Positions 38,468 through 48,936 of a stretch of DNA of 64,000 nucleotides are shown here, piece by piece; positions within the stretch are counted from its first letter, which is position 1; each line of letters starts with the position of its first letter. Below the pieces are notes generated by a model. The model did not search any database. It had not been told where the DNA came from and worked only from the letters and a program-made list of their open reading frames with translations. The position numbers and the translations under genes were made by a program. The DNA comes from Nyssa sinensis. Its lineage: Eukaryota > Streptophyta > Magnoliopsida > Cornales > Nyssaceae. Where the stretch lies: assembly GCA_008638375.1 (NCBI GenBank), contig CM018037.1:29262576-29326575 (forward strand), written 5' to 3'.

Positions 38468-39930
38468 CTGGATAATTTCATCATCTTCTAGACCCCGTTG
38501 GGCCATGTTTGGTTCCTTATGTACAATAAGCAGACAAAAATTCAAGACTTTGATAAGTCAAGCTTTTCATGGATGTTGGAATCAATCCACCATATAAGAA
38601 TAATCCGTTGGCTGGGTACAGATAATCAAATTATAATTGGCACAGCTGGCTATCGTTGTTTTGATGTCTATGCCATTGTCCTTTTGTTAAAACGCGTCGG
38701 CAAATTTTGGGGGCTGCCCTTGCTATCCCAGAAATTTTCTCTTAATTTAAGGTTCTCTTTGGTTTTCAAGAAGAACAGTGAAAGGAAAAGAAATTGAAAA
38801 AAAAATAAAAATAAAAGAAAGATAGGAATTTTTTTATGAAAAATATTTGATTTTCTTTTCTCATTTTAGGATTTTTCGGTCAAATGTGAACGAATATATT
38901 GTTAATTAGGATGGTTCAAGGTCGTTTTTTTTAACTCCATAAGTTTTTCATTATTTTGTTGACAAAAATACCTTCATTTAAAAACACGGGAGACATTTCA
39001 TTGCCTCTGCAGCATTTGCAGAAATACTAACATGTATTCTATTTTGTCTTTCAAAATTTAAAATTTAATAACTCACAAATATAAATTTATTTTAAATAAA
39101 AATTATATATTTGGACTCTAGAAATCGAGATCTATCAAACAAGATCTATATTGCATACAATTTTTTTTTTTTTTTATAAAAATTTGCTATGAAACAGTAA
39201 AATTTCATTCCAGAAAATAGTTAAATTTATCTGTTTTATTGTGAAATGATTAAATTTTACTATTTTATAAAATAAAATAAAATTCACTCCTAAACACAAA
39301 AAATAAACTATTAGACTTATTTTAATATAAACAAATTTTTTAATATGCTTCATGGGAAATCAATTGTTACGAAACTTTAAATTAGATCACTTTTTAATAA
39401 ATTTTTTTTGAAATTTTACTGTTTCAAAAGAAATAGTTAGTTTTGAAATAGTTAAATTTATTGTTTGCTTGTGTCACCCTTAATATTAATAAAATATCCA
39501 AAAAGTTAGTTTATTTTTCATTTAATTCTTGTTGAAACCTAAATGCTTGTAATCTACATTCATTCCAATCATGAAACAATTTAAGTGAAAAGAAGAGAGA
39601 GAGAGAAGAAACTCGGTCGGCTACTAGAGACGAGCAAGGGCTAGGGACACTCTCGACGAGTGGTAGGGACCGACAAATCGTAGAGAGAGAGAGAGCGAGT
39701 AGGATACATGGTCAAAAATGGCGATCTTCACAGTTTTTGAAAATAACCAAATTAGGGAAAATGAATCCCCTGTCATTCGTTTTCCTTGGATCCATTAGTT
39801 GAAAAATGGAAGTGACTGATAAAGGGACTCAAACCATCTATTTTTCTTTTTAATGAAGAAGATGTGTGGTACTGACGGAAATAGATGGACTTATGTTATC
39901 CATTTGTTTCTCTCCCTTTCTTTTTTCTCC
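35640..39930. other. Long non-coding AT-rich region
   Basis: No gene found across about 4.3 kb. It includes (AT)n tracts at 36077-36099 and 38429-38464 and long A/T homopolymer-rich DNA at 37100-37870. At 37315-37400 the phrase AAATTATATTGACATTTCTTG resembles the inverted-repeat family seen at 20125 and 24210. A direct repeat pairs GGCCATGTTTGGTTC...GGCTTTGATAAGTCAAGCTT (38227-38295) with a copy at 38502-38568. Confidence 0.55.
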
Positions 39931-39937
39931 CCTTACA

Positions 39938-40274
39938 GTTCGTTTGGATAAGTAGGAGGGAAAGGAAAGGAAATGAGAGGAGAGTATTAGTTATGAGGGA
40001 AATGAAATGAGAGGAGAGTATTAGTTATGAGGGAAAAGAAAAGAGAGGAGAGGAAAGGAGAGGAGAGGGTAATCCCTCTTTTATGTTTGAATAACTAATG
40101 AAAGGAAAGAAGATGAAAGACTAATATAATCCTTTCATCTTGTTTGGGATGATAAAGGAGAGAAAGGAAATGAAAAGATTTTATAATATTATTTTACTAT
40201 TATACCCTTTTCAATTAAGCATACTAATAATTAGTATTTTGACTATTATAATATATTACAATCTAATATATTTT

Positions 40275-40314
<40 letters not shown>

Positions 40315-40705
40315 GTACAAGGATTGAATAAGAGATAAATTGAACTGAAAGAAAAGTGAGAACCTGCGCAGCAGCAGCAGCAACAACAACGAGCAAAGTT
40401 GTGTATAGAAAAAAAAAAAAGGCAATCAATGTGTATTTGGATGTCCTAGGATAGATGTGTTATTTTTATTTTGGCTTTTACAATTTTAAGGGTAATATTG
40501 GTATTATTAAAAATTTATTAAATCCTTGTTTTTTTTCTCTCCATTTCTTCCCACTTTTGGAGAGATAACAAAATTGTTCAAATGAGGGTTAAGTTCTCCC
40601 TCCCTTTCTTTCCTAATTTTAAAACAAACATGATATAACCTCCCCTTCCTTCTCCTTCCCTTCCCTTCCCTTTCTTTCCAATTCTTTTCATCCAAACATA
40701 GTGTT
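39938..40705. mobile_element. Possible hAT-like MITE with purine-rich ends
   Basis: The left end CAGTTCGTTTGGATAAGTAG, followed by GGAAAGGAAAGGAAATGAG repeats, mirrors the right end (reverse complement CACTATGTTTGGATGAAAAG with GGAAAG repeats). Internally there is a 40-bp tandem repeat (GAGAGGAGAGTATTAGTTAT) and a (TG)n tract (40279-40313). Target duplication unclear. Confidence 0.45.
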
Positions 40706-40877
40706 AATGACTACCATGCATTTTAATAGAAAAATAATTTTCGAGCCTTCTTGAAATATTCTCTTGTGGATGGCAAGCAGGGTCTAGAGAGAGACTTCAC
40801 GTCAAGGGAAAATTATTTAGTGCGATTGTTATTTAACATGATCATCAAATGTGGTAGACTTATCACTCACCCACTGA

Positions 40878-41443
40878 TGTAGAACAGCTTGTGAAAAAAT
40901 TCAATTCTTAGCACGGATTGCGTGCGACGCTAGAATGGTAGGAATGGCGTGAAATTCGATGGGTGTCTTGGAAACGATGTGCTGATCAATACTCATGGCT
41001 TTGCCATGATGTATGCCGCTTTTCGGAGAAATTCCTTCATTTTGGCTTTCAAAAGCACGTTTTTGCTATTTATAATAATAAATGTGTTGCTTAATTTACT
41101 AGGGTTGCGGTTGGCGTTTGAGTTGTCCTTTTGGAAAACTACTATTTAAGTTTAGGGTTTTTGATTTATGCTTTTAATTAGAATATTTCTATTTTTGAAA
41201 TTTTTCGTATTTTTCCTTATTTTAATTATTGCTTTCCTAGTCCTAGTTGAATTAGGGTTTGCTGCCTATATAAAGGCTGTTTTTTTTATTGTAAGGTTAA
41301 CTTTCATTCAATAAAAATATTTTCTTTCTGAGATCTTATTCTCTGTGCTCGTGGATTCGAGTGTGTTATTTTTGTTCTTGGATTCGGACGATTTTTCAAG
41401 AAACAGGCGGTGTCCTATTTCTTCACAAGCTTCCATTACGTCA
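40878..41443 (+). repeat. 5' LTR of the Ty3-type element
   Basis: Promoter-like CTATATAAAGG at about 41267 and a poly(A) signal AATAAA at about 41311 lie upstream of an end ...CATTACGTCA that abuts the primer-binding site. The left border (TGTAGAACAG) is a guess because no second LTR is available for comparison. Confidence 0.5.
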
Positions 41444-41445
41444 GT

Positions 41446-41457
41446 TGGTATCAGAGC
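41446..41457 (+). promoter_or_regulatory. Primer-binding site for initiator tRNA-Met
   Basis: TGGTATCAGAGC, the standard complement to the 3' end of plant initiator tRNA-Met, two bases after the LTR end. Confidence 0.85.
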
Positions 41458-42788
41458 AGGCTTAATCCTGTTCAGATGGCGAATGCAAGGAATGAAAGCA
41501 AAATCCTTGACGGTGGTGACCGTGAGGGAGATATGGTTACAGGGGCTACATTCAGAACTTTCCAGCGTGAGACCCAGCAGGCTCAACGTGAGACGCAGCA
41601 AGCGTTACGTGAAATCCAAACAACTCTTGCTAGGCTGACGGTAGGGAATAATCAGAGGGGCGACGATCCTATGGGTCATCAACCTTACCGAGAGAGGACT
41701 GAAGTTGTGTGTGAACGCCATCCAGAGATTCCACGTAGGCAGCCAGCCTATGAGGATAATTTGAGTGAGGATGAAGAAAAGGCTGAAGCCGTATTCCAGA
41801 ATAATCGAAGGGGTTACTAAGGAGAGCATGACCGACAGACCTTTCGTATAAAGATGGACCTACCTAGTTTTAATGGCCAACTTCAGATCGAGGGGTTTCT
41901 TGATTGGCTGGTATTAGTCGAGAGATTTTTCGATTATATGGATATTCCTGAAGATAAAAAGGTGAAACTAGTTGCGTACAGATTATTGGGGGGAGCTTCT
42001 GCTTGGTGGGAGCAGTTGCAAATTACACGGATGCGACAAGGGAAGGGGATGGTTCTGACATGGGTTAAGATGAGGCGACTGTTACGATCCAGGTATTTGC
42101 CTCTAGTCTCACGCCCCGAATTTCGGTGAACCCGAGGCGCGAGTAACGAAACTAAAATAAAATTAAATAAAGGACAATCTAACGGATTCAACTCAAAACT
42201 TACATTCATTTCCTTCAATGTACATCCATGTAAAGCACAATCAATAAAAACATTTAACATGTCATTCGGGCTTAAACCCTTACATCTCAAAATATGCCCC
42301 CAAGGCCCAAAATCATTCTAAGTTCATATCTCCTCCACTTTGCAAGACTTCCTCAAGTCTCAAGTGCCGGGAGCGTCATCTGTAATGTGTTGTCCCACGA
42401 ATGGGTCAGCTCAACTGCTGGTACAATATAATGCTAACGCAAAAAACAAAATTAAGGGTGTGGCATGTGCAAGTGTACAGTTATTTCTACATGTCATTCA
42501 ATATCATCCATACAATGTACTAGCAATAATCTATATGCCATCCAACTCGTTAACATAATCTAAGGTGTGACATGTGCAAGTGTACAGTTATATCTACATG
42601 CACAATTATAAACTACATGCCATCCAATTCATCTATATCATACATTAACAAGATTCATCACACATTCATGAATTCATTAATATAATGTAATGAAAATATG
42701 CGTGACACGCCCATGCAACTCTATGCCAAACCCATGTCAACTCTATGCCATGTCAACTCTATGTCACACCCATGTCAACTCATGTAAT

Positions 42789-42990
42789 GTAATGTCCCTT
42801 CACGGATCGTCCCCGTTGGTTCGGATACCAAATGCAATGTCATGTCCCTTCATGGATCGCTCTTGTTGGTTCGGGCACCAAATGCAATATCATGTCCCTT
42901 CACGGATCGCTCCCGTTGGTTCAGGTACCAAATACAATATCATGTCCCTTCACAGATCGCTCCCGTTGGTTCAGGCACCAAATGCAATGT
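42789..42990. repeat. 50-bp tandem array in solo LTR
   Basis: Four units contain CATGTCCCTTCACGGATCGC, TCCCGTTGGTTC and CACCAAATGCAATAT. It occupies the position equivalent to the 57-bp array of the other solo LTR, with related GGATCG/GGTCCG plus GTTG wording. Confidence 0.9.
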
Positions 42991-44089
42991 CCAATTCTGG
43001 GGTTTTCACCACAGAATCTGCACCCTCAAAATGCATAGCACCACGTGCTCAACTCACACCATGTCCAACGAATCACACTATGCCAATATGCTTTGATTCC
43101 ACCATGCCATAATGTAATCTCAATAAAGCATCATATCCACACATGAAGCATGCTTTAAATAATGTATTACACAATAACATTCAAATCAGAAGATCCTTTC
43201 ATCAAGGTTACATGCCATACATAGTCCATTTAACACATGCTTTAAATCACATATTTCATAATCCCAACAATTTTCGAGAATATAATCCACACATTATGCT
43301 AACATATGTGATATACACATAGTCATGGTTCTCATTCATCACCAAACTTCCAAAAAGATAACAAGGAACACATAAGCATATGAGCAATCAAACAAATATG
43401 TGAATCATCAAGTCAACCTAGCAATTACTCCTAAACTTAATTCTATTTCTTACTTAGCACAATATATCGTACCTGATGGGTCAATCTCAACTTGGGAAAG
43501 CGTACTCGTAGTATAGCGGAGCTACAGTAAGAATGCAGAAGGTCAGACCACCTTCTCTTTGCCCTTCGGTGTTCCTAAAATCATGGAATACAATTCAGTT
43601 CATTTGCTACTTGGATTATGCTGTTCATCAAATTTTATGTCCCTATTTTATGAGTTTCTATTTTGTCATTAAACTCTACTGTTGAGTCCGGAACGTCGAA
43701 GAATATAGGTTTAGGCTTTCGTGGAATTCAATTTGGACATCCGAGCCAAAAAGGGCAAAACGACCATTTTGTACTTTTACGGGTTCTTACGTCCCAAGGC
43801 CTCTTTCAGAAATCGGACTCCACGGTTGAGTCCGGGATGTTCGAGATAATAAAAATTCACTATTTTTTTCACTTTAATCGGGGTTCGTTTAATTACTTTT
43901 AACTCAGGGGTATTTTGGTAATTTTTAAAGTTTTCACGGTCTTTTATTTTTTTGGGACCTTGTCTCATGTCACGGACCTCACCATTGGTCTTAGAAGGTC
44001 CAAGATAGTTAGAAAACACCTATGACTTGTCTTATTTGAGTTCCGGGCCATTTCGGGACATTTAATTTAATTAATTAAATGAAGTTTAT

Positions 44090-44092
<3 letters not shown>

Positions 44093-44140
<48 letters not shown>
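44093..44140. repeat. (AT)n microsatellite
   Basis: About 22 AT units within the solo LTR. Further CT, AT and CA-rich tracts at about 45056-45500 lie near its 3' end. Confidence 0.95.
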
Positions 44141-44143
<3 letters not shown>

Positions 44144-46653
44144 TAGTTGCATTACCCGACGCGTGCATAGGGTGGCAACTCCCCTTCCAACACATCCCCT
44201 GTTCAAATCCCCCTAGCGACATTTCCCCCAACCCTTTTTCTCTTTTCTCTCTTTTTTTGTTTTTTTGAAACTGTTGGGCCCAACTGTGAAGCCCAACCCA
44301 TCCATTTAACTAACCCCCCTAACAGGCCCAATGACCTTTTAAGCAAGCAGGCCCAAAATCTTTTAAAACAAAACAACCCAGCCCAATGATCAAAATTAAA
44401 ACAGGCCCAACCCTTAAAACCAAACAGGCCCAACACTTCAAAAAATCAAACAGGCCCAACCTCAGCCCAAACTGTTCACCGTCTCCTTCGATTTTTCGGT
44501 GGAGACTCAGCACTGTTTCATCGCCATCTTCGGCGACAGCAAGGAATTTTCGACCACGTTCCGACCGAAATCGACTGCCGTTTTCTTCCATCTCTCCTAA
44601 GGATTTCATTCCTATGTTCAAAACATGAAGTGGGTTACATATTGGCCGTCGAAATAGCCAACGCAGTGGCTGTTTCCGGCCAACTCGAAATTTCGGCAAG
44701 TTCATGATGTTTCCGTCACTGTGTCTCACCATTTATTTTCCTAATCACATTTTGCACCTTAAAGGATTAATTCCTCATCATAAGAACCAAGTTTCCTACA
44801 TAAAATAAAAAAAAAATCAGATTATCCTAACCACCTGCAACTAGGCTTTTCTCTTTTATTTCTTGATCATTTTCATTCATTCTTTTCGTAAAATGACCTA
44901 CATTTTATATACTACAAGGCCCTAAACTCAAAGAAATTAATCATGCAAAGAAATGAAAAAAATCAGAATCGAAACCACTCACCACTTTCTCTGGATTTCC
45001 GTTCTGGTGCAGGCCCCTCTATCTTCCCTTCTGTCCGATCTTCTTGGCTTCTCCCTCTCTCTCTCTCTCTCTCTCTTTCTGTAGATATATATATATATAT
45101 ACACACACATATTTACACATATAAGCACACTTTACACCCTGCGCACACCCTGAACACCCACTCACACACACCACCAACCGCCCTCTTTTCTGACTTCCTT
45201 CCCATTTCTTTCTTTTCCCTTTCTTTGCATTCAATGCTTGTTTGTATTTTTGGTTTTCATGTACAGATATATATATATATATATATTATATTATATTACG
45301 CACACTCACACACAGCAGTAGTCCTCACACACATACACGGCTGCACTCACATACCAGGCTATCCACCACCTTTGTACATATATATATATATATGTATATA
45401 CATTTGATTACATGTCTATATATATATATATATATAATACATGACATTATACACATCTACATACCCATATATATCACATATGCGTACATACACATATCTC
45501 GTAAATAAATAAACAAAAAAAAAAAGTAAATAAATAAAAAAATTTATTCCCAAAATTTCGGATCTCTACATCCAGATTATGAGCAGATCCTGTTTCAACA
45601 ATATCAGAATTGTAGGTAGGGAAGTACAACAGTCGCGGCTTACCTAGAGGAATTTCACAGGTTGTCGTCGCGTGATAACCTGCTGGAAACAGATGCGCAA
45701 CAAGTTGCTAGGTTTGTTGGGGGGCTGCGTTGGGCTATACAGGATCGAGTTGCGATGCAAACAGTCTACACCTTAACTGAAGCCGTTGCGTTGGCTGTCA
45801 AGGCAGAAACTCAATTGGACAGATGAAAGGCGGCCGTCGTAGCACGAAATTCCGTTGATTCTAATCGTGCTGCAGTAAATAAAGGAAAAGCCCTAAATAT
45901 TCAGCCACCTTGGTCTAACACAACTCGTGGAATATGTAGCAGTGGGGGTCCTTCAAAACCAGTCGGTACTTCAAAGCCGGCCAACACTGTTCCACTAGAA
46001 GTGGCACCTCGTAACCCTTATGCTCGTCTGGGGTCCGATAAGTGCTATAGATGCTTACAACTAGGGCACTGTTCCAACGAGTGTCCTAAAAAGGGTATCG
46101 TTAACTTAGTGGAGCCAGAGGAACATGGTAGATTCGATATAGAGGAGGACGAGAATGAAGCGCCTTACACTTATGAAGATGAGGAGGTAACGGGTGGCAA
46201 CGAAGGAGAGCTGCTGTCACGCTCTCTGGTGGTTCAACGACTCCTGTTAGCACCAAAGCGGAAAGAACCATCTCAACGGCATAATATATTCCGAATCAGG
46301 TGTACTGTGAACAAAAAGGTTTGTGATGTCATTATTGATAGTGACAGTAGTGAAAATATAGTATCGAAAGCAATGGTTACCAAGTTGGGCTTGTAGACTG
46401 AGAAACACCCTTCACCTTATAAGATTGGCTGGATAAAACGGGGTGCTGAAGTAAGGGTCACTGAAATCTGTCGCATTAAATTTTCAATTGGGAAGAATTA
46501 TGCAGATGAGGTTGTGTGTAACGTGGTGGAGATGGATGCTTGTCATATGATTTTGGGACGACCTTGGCAGTTTGATGTGGATGCTACATAAAGGGGCCGT
46601 GATAACGTATATGTTTTCATGAAGGGGGACCCTAAAGGTCGTATATGTTTTCA

Positions 46654-48801
46654 TGAAATGCTGGTTTTTATAAATCTATGCAGATTGCACTAAAATGTCC
46701 AACTGGTAATTACTGCCTTGATGTTTAAGTACAATTCTATTTTCGCCTGATTCTCATTTTATTTGTTTGTTAAGATGGTGAAAAAAATGTTAGTACTTGG
46801 ATTTTGAATCTCAGCTCATACACAAATTGTTTACTCTATGTTTCAAGGATATGCTGATTGGGCAAAGAATGATAACAATTTCTACTGTTGGGGTTCCTCA
46901 TACAATCAAAAAGCTGGCTTCTCACAAACTTCAGTCTACATTGGCTGTGAGGTATGTTGTTAATAATAGATTCAGAGGTGAGCTAAAATATGTTGGTCGT
47001 AACTGGGTTATCATGCACTTCTCTAGAACCACCCATCTAATTTATAATCTCCCTTAATCATAGAACAATTCCTTACACCTGCAAACACCATCACCACCCC
47101 CCCCCCCCCCCAAAAAAAAAAAAAAAAACCAGAAAAATAAGGAACAAAAAATGATTTTTTGATCAATTTCAAGTTTAGTGAAGTTATTTAGCACTTCAAG
47201 GCAGTAGCAGATTTCTTCTTGGTACTATTGGGGAGTATAGAAAGCTCCTCTCTTCTATTGGGAAATAACCACGCCTGACTTTTTGGAAGTAGCATGAATG
47301 TAACTTGCTTTTGAGCCTTAGCTATTGATTCCTAACGAATTTCTTTATCACCTTTCCTTATTGCACTGATGCCCTTATCATATGCAATCTTCAGTCTGTA
47401 CTAATATTTGCTCTCTAATTATATCTCTAACTCAGGGCAGTGGAGCATCTTCTTTAAAATGCTTTCCTGATGTGCTTTCTCAGTTAGTTTTTTTTTCTTT
47501 CCTTTTTTTCTTGTACATCAGCTTACATGCTCCAAACCAGACACTTAGGGAAAGCATTGTGCCTAGTGCAAAATCCTACCCTCTGGATGCAATTATGAAG
47601 GATTGCAGGGACTACTTCCTTGAAACCAGTCGACGGGTATCTTTTGAGTACACACTTTTAGGTATTAAGATTTTGGTTGCCAACTTTCCTCCCCCTTTCT
47701 CAGACACCAGTGTTATTGACATAAAAGTAATTTCACTTTCTATTTTTTGGCAGCTGGAGTCAATGATGCAGTAGAGCATGCAATAGAACTTGCAGATCTA
47801 CTTCATGAGTGGGGACGTGGTTATCACGTGAACCTGATACCTTTCAATCCAATAGAAGGCTCTGAGTACCGGCGCCCATACAAAAAAGCAGTATGTAAAC
47901 CCCCCCTCCCCCTTCTTTTTTCCATCAACCAAAGTGCATGGGATATGAATAATTTTTGTGCATTGTTTGCCATATTCTTCCGACGATATATAAAACTTAC
48001 CTTGTTTGTAAACAAGAATTTGCATCTGCCTCATGACTTGATTTAATCTGGTGCTAAAGTATTGCTCTCATTGTATATGGCAGGTGCTTGCATTTTCAGC
48101 TGCTCTAGAGTCCCGTAAAATCACAGTCAGTGTACGTCAAACACGAGGTCTTGATGCTAGTGCAGCTTGTGGACAGCTAAGAAATGAGTTCCAAAAGACC
48201 CCTTTACTCTCAGACTCTGACAACCTGCAGCCTTCTCAAGCAGACGTCCCAATCGTTTGTTGAGGCCGCAAAGTTCCCAGAGGATTTCTTGCCTCGGCAA
48301 GTTGTATACCTTATATTTTTCATCTTCCCTCCAACCTTTTGGAAGAAGTTCAACGAATATGGTGCTTGATCGCAAACCCAGTTGGCATATTCAGCTCTGC
48401 TAGTTATGGAACGATGATACAAACTGCTGAATGCATGTTGATTGCTAGAGTCAAGTTTGTTCTGTACAGAGGGGCCGAGATGTTGGGTCAGAAGAGATGG
48501 AGAGTGCATTTTTGTTGAATTGCTTTGATGACTTGTAGAATTGTAAGGGGAAGGACATCATTGTATCATTCTAGTTTGTTGAGCTTCACAAGTTACACTT
48601 GTAATACTACTTTCTCACAATGATGTGGGAGTGATATTGAAGGATTGAGTTGCCAGTTTTCCAACCATGCATTTTTTAAGGAAAAATTACAGTCATGTTA
48701 GTAGTTTTATTTGTTTTTACTTGATCCTTGGTAATTTAAAAGTTAACCACTTTTTTATGTTTCAAAAACATATTTTGTATTTCACAATTGAATTTTCATT
48801 T
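46654..48801 (+). repeat. Segmental duplication, copy B, block 1
   Basis: Matches 17998 to about 20120 with small indels. The left junction fuses protease-region retrotransposon DNA to RlmN intron 6 at the shared bases TGAAATG. Just before it, the phrase CGTATATGTTTTCATGAA occurs twice (46608 and 46640). The right junction is at TTGAATTTTCATTTG, after which CACTA-related sequence starts. Confidence 0.9.
46848..48263 (+). pseudogene. Partial RlmN duplicate (exons 7-10 only)
   Basis: Exons 46848-46951, 47522-47661, 47754-47890 and 48084-48263 have exactly the lengths of the parent exons 7-10. They remain in frame with all splice sites intact and only a few substitutions (for example V to M at the first exon's second codon, and N to H). 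The radical-SAM cluster and Cys149 equivalents (exons 4-5) are absent, so no methyltransferase can be made; the Cys377 equivalent is retained. Intron 9 keeps a consensus donor (GTATGT), unlike the parent. Called a pseudogene because it lacks a 5' half and promoter. Confidence 0.88.
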
Positions 48802-48936
48802 GTTCATGCATCTTTTCAGTTGCATGTTGCAATATTACAATTGTCATTTTTTTGTATACCATGTTCTGCTGTCGGACTTGTCAAATTATGCAACTCTAAT
48901 GCATCAGCTATCTGTTCCTTCAACTCTCATTTGTAG

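Larger units (their letters stand above)
42107..45570 (+). mobile_element. Solo LTR, 3.5 kb, inserted within gag
   Basis: Starts TCTCACGCCCCGAATTTCGG and ends TTTCGGATCTCTACA. Flanks TCTAG (42102-42106) and TCCAG (45571-45575) are a target duplication with one change, and gag reading continues directly across the site. Internal phrases shared with the 25115-29412 LTR (GTCGAAGAA, GGTTTAGGCTTT, the ACCTCACCATTGG region, a CT then AT microsatellite block near the 3' end) place both in one family. No coding region; minus-strand frames here are incidental. Confidence 0.82.
41476..46590 (+). pseudogene. gag-protease region of Ty3-type retrotransposon (dead)
   Basis: Gag starts MANARNESK at 41476. 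The frame has a stop at 41818-41820, reopens into the retrotransposon gag domain (FNGQLQIEGFLDWL, WWEQLQI), is split at 42106 by the solo LTR, and resumes at 45571. Further stops occur at 45617-45619 and 45824-45826. A CCHC knuckle (CYRCLQLGHCSNEC) is at about 46040-46085. The protease-like segment (about 46250-46580) has DSDSS where family members normally have DSGSS, and contains stops at 46394 and about 46588. Not capable of producing its polyprotein as written. Confidence 0.85.
40878..46653 (+). mobile_element. Degenerate Ty3-type LTR retrotransposon, 3'-truncated
   Basis: The order is LTR (about 40878-41443), primer-binding site, gag, zinc knuckle and retropepsin-like protease; the sequence then ends at the duplication junction 46654. 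No reverse transcriptase, RNase H, integrase or 3' LTR is in the window. A younger solo LTR (42107-45570) interrupts gag. The missing 3' part may lie beyond 64000, on the other side of the inserted duplication (inference). Confidence 0.8.

Noticed and set aside
41934..42290. Minus-strand frame of 118 residues across the gag/solo-LTR junction
   Set aside because: It spans an insertion boundary and is antisense to gag; no family resemblance.
44203..44732. Overlapping frames on both strands between 44203 and 44732 (77-137 residues)
   Set aside because: Within the solo LTR, low complexity (GPT/KQAQ repeats), not conserved in the related LTR as far as can be read.
46848..48263. A second functional RlmN gene
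   Set aside because: Exons 1-6 with the 4Fe-4S cysteines are absent; upstream DNA is retrotransposon protease sequence.
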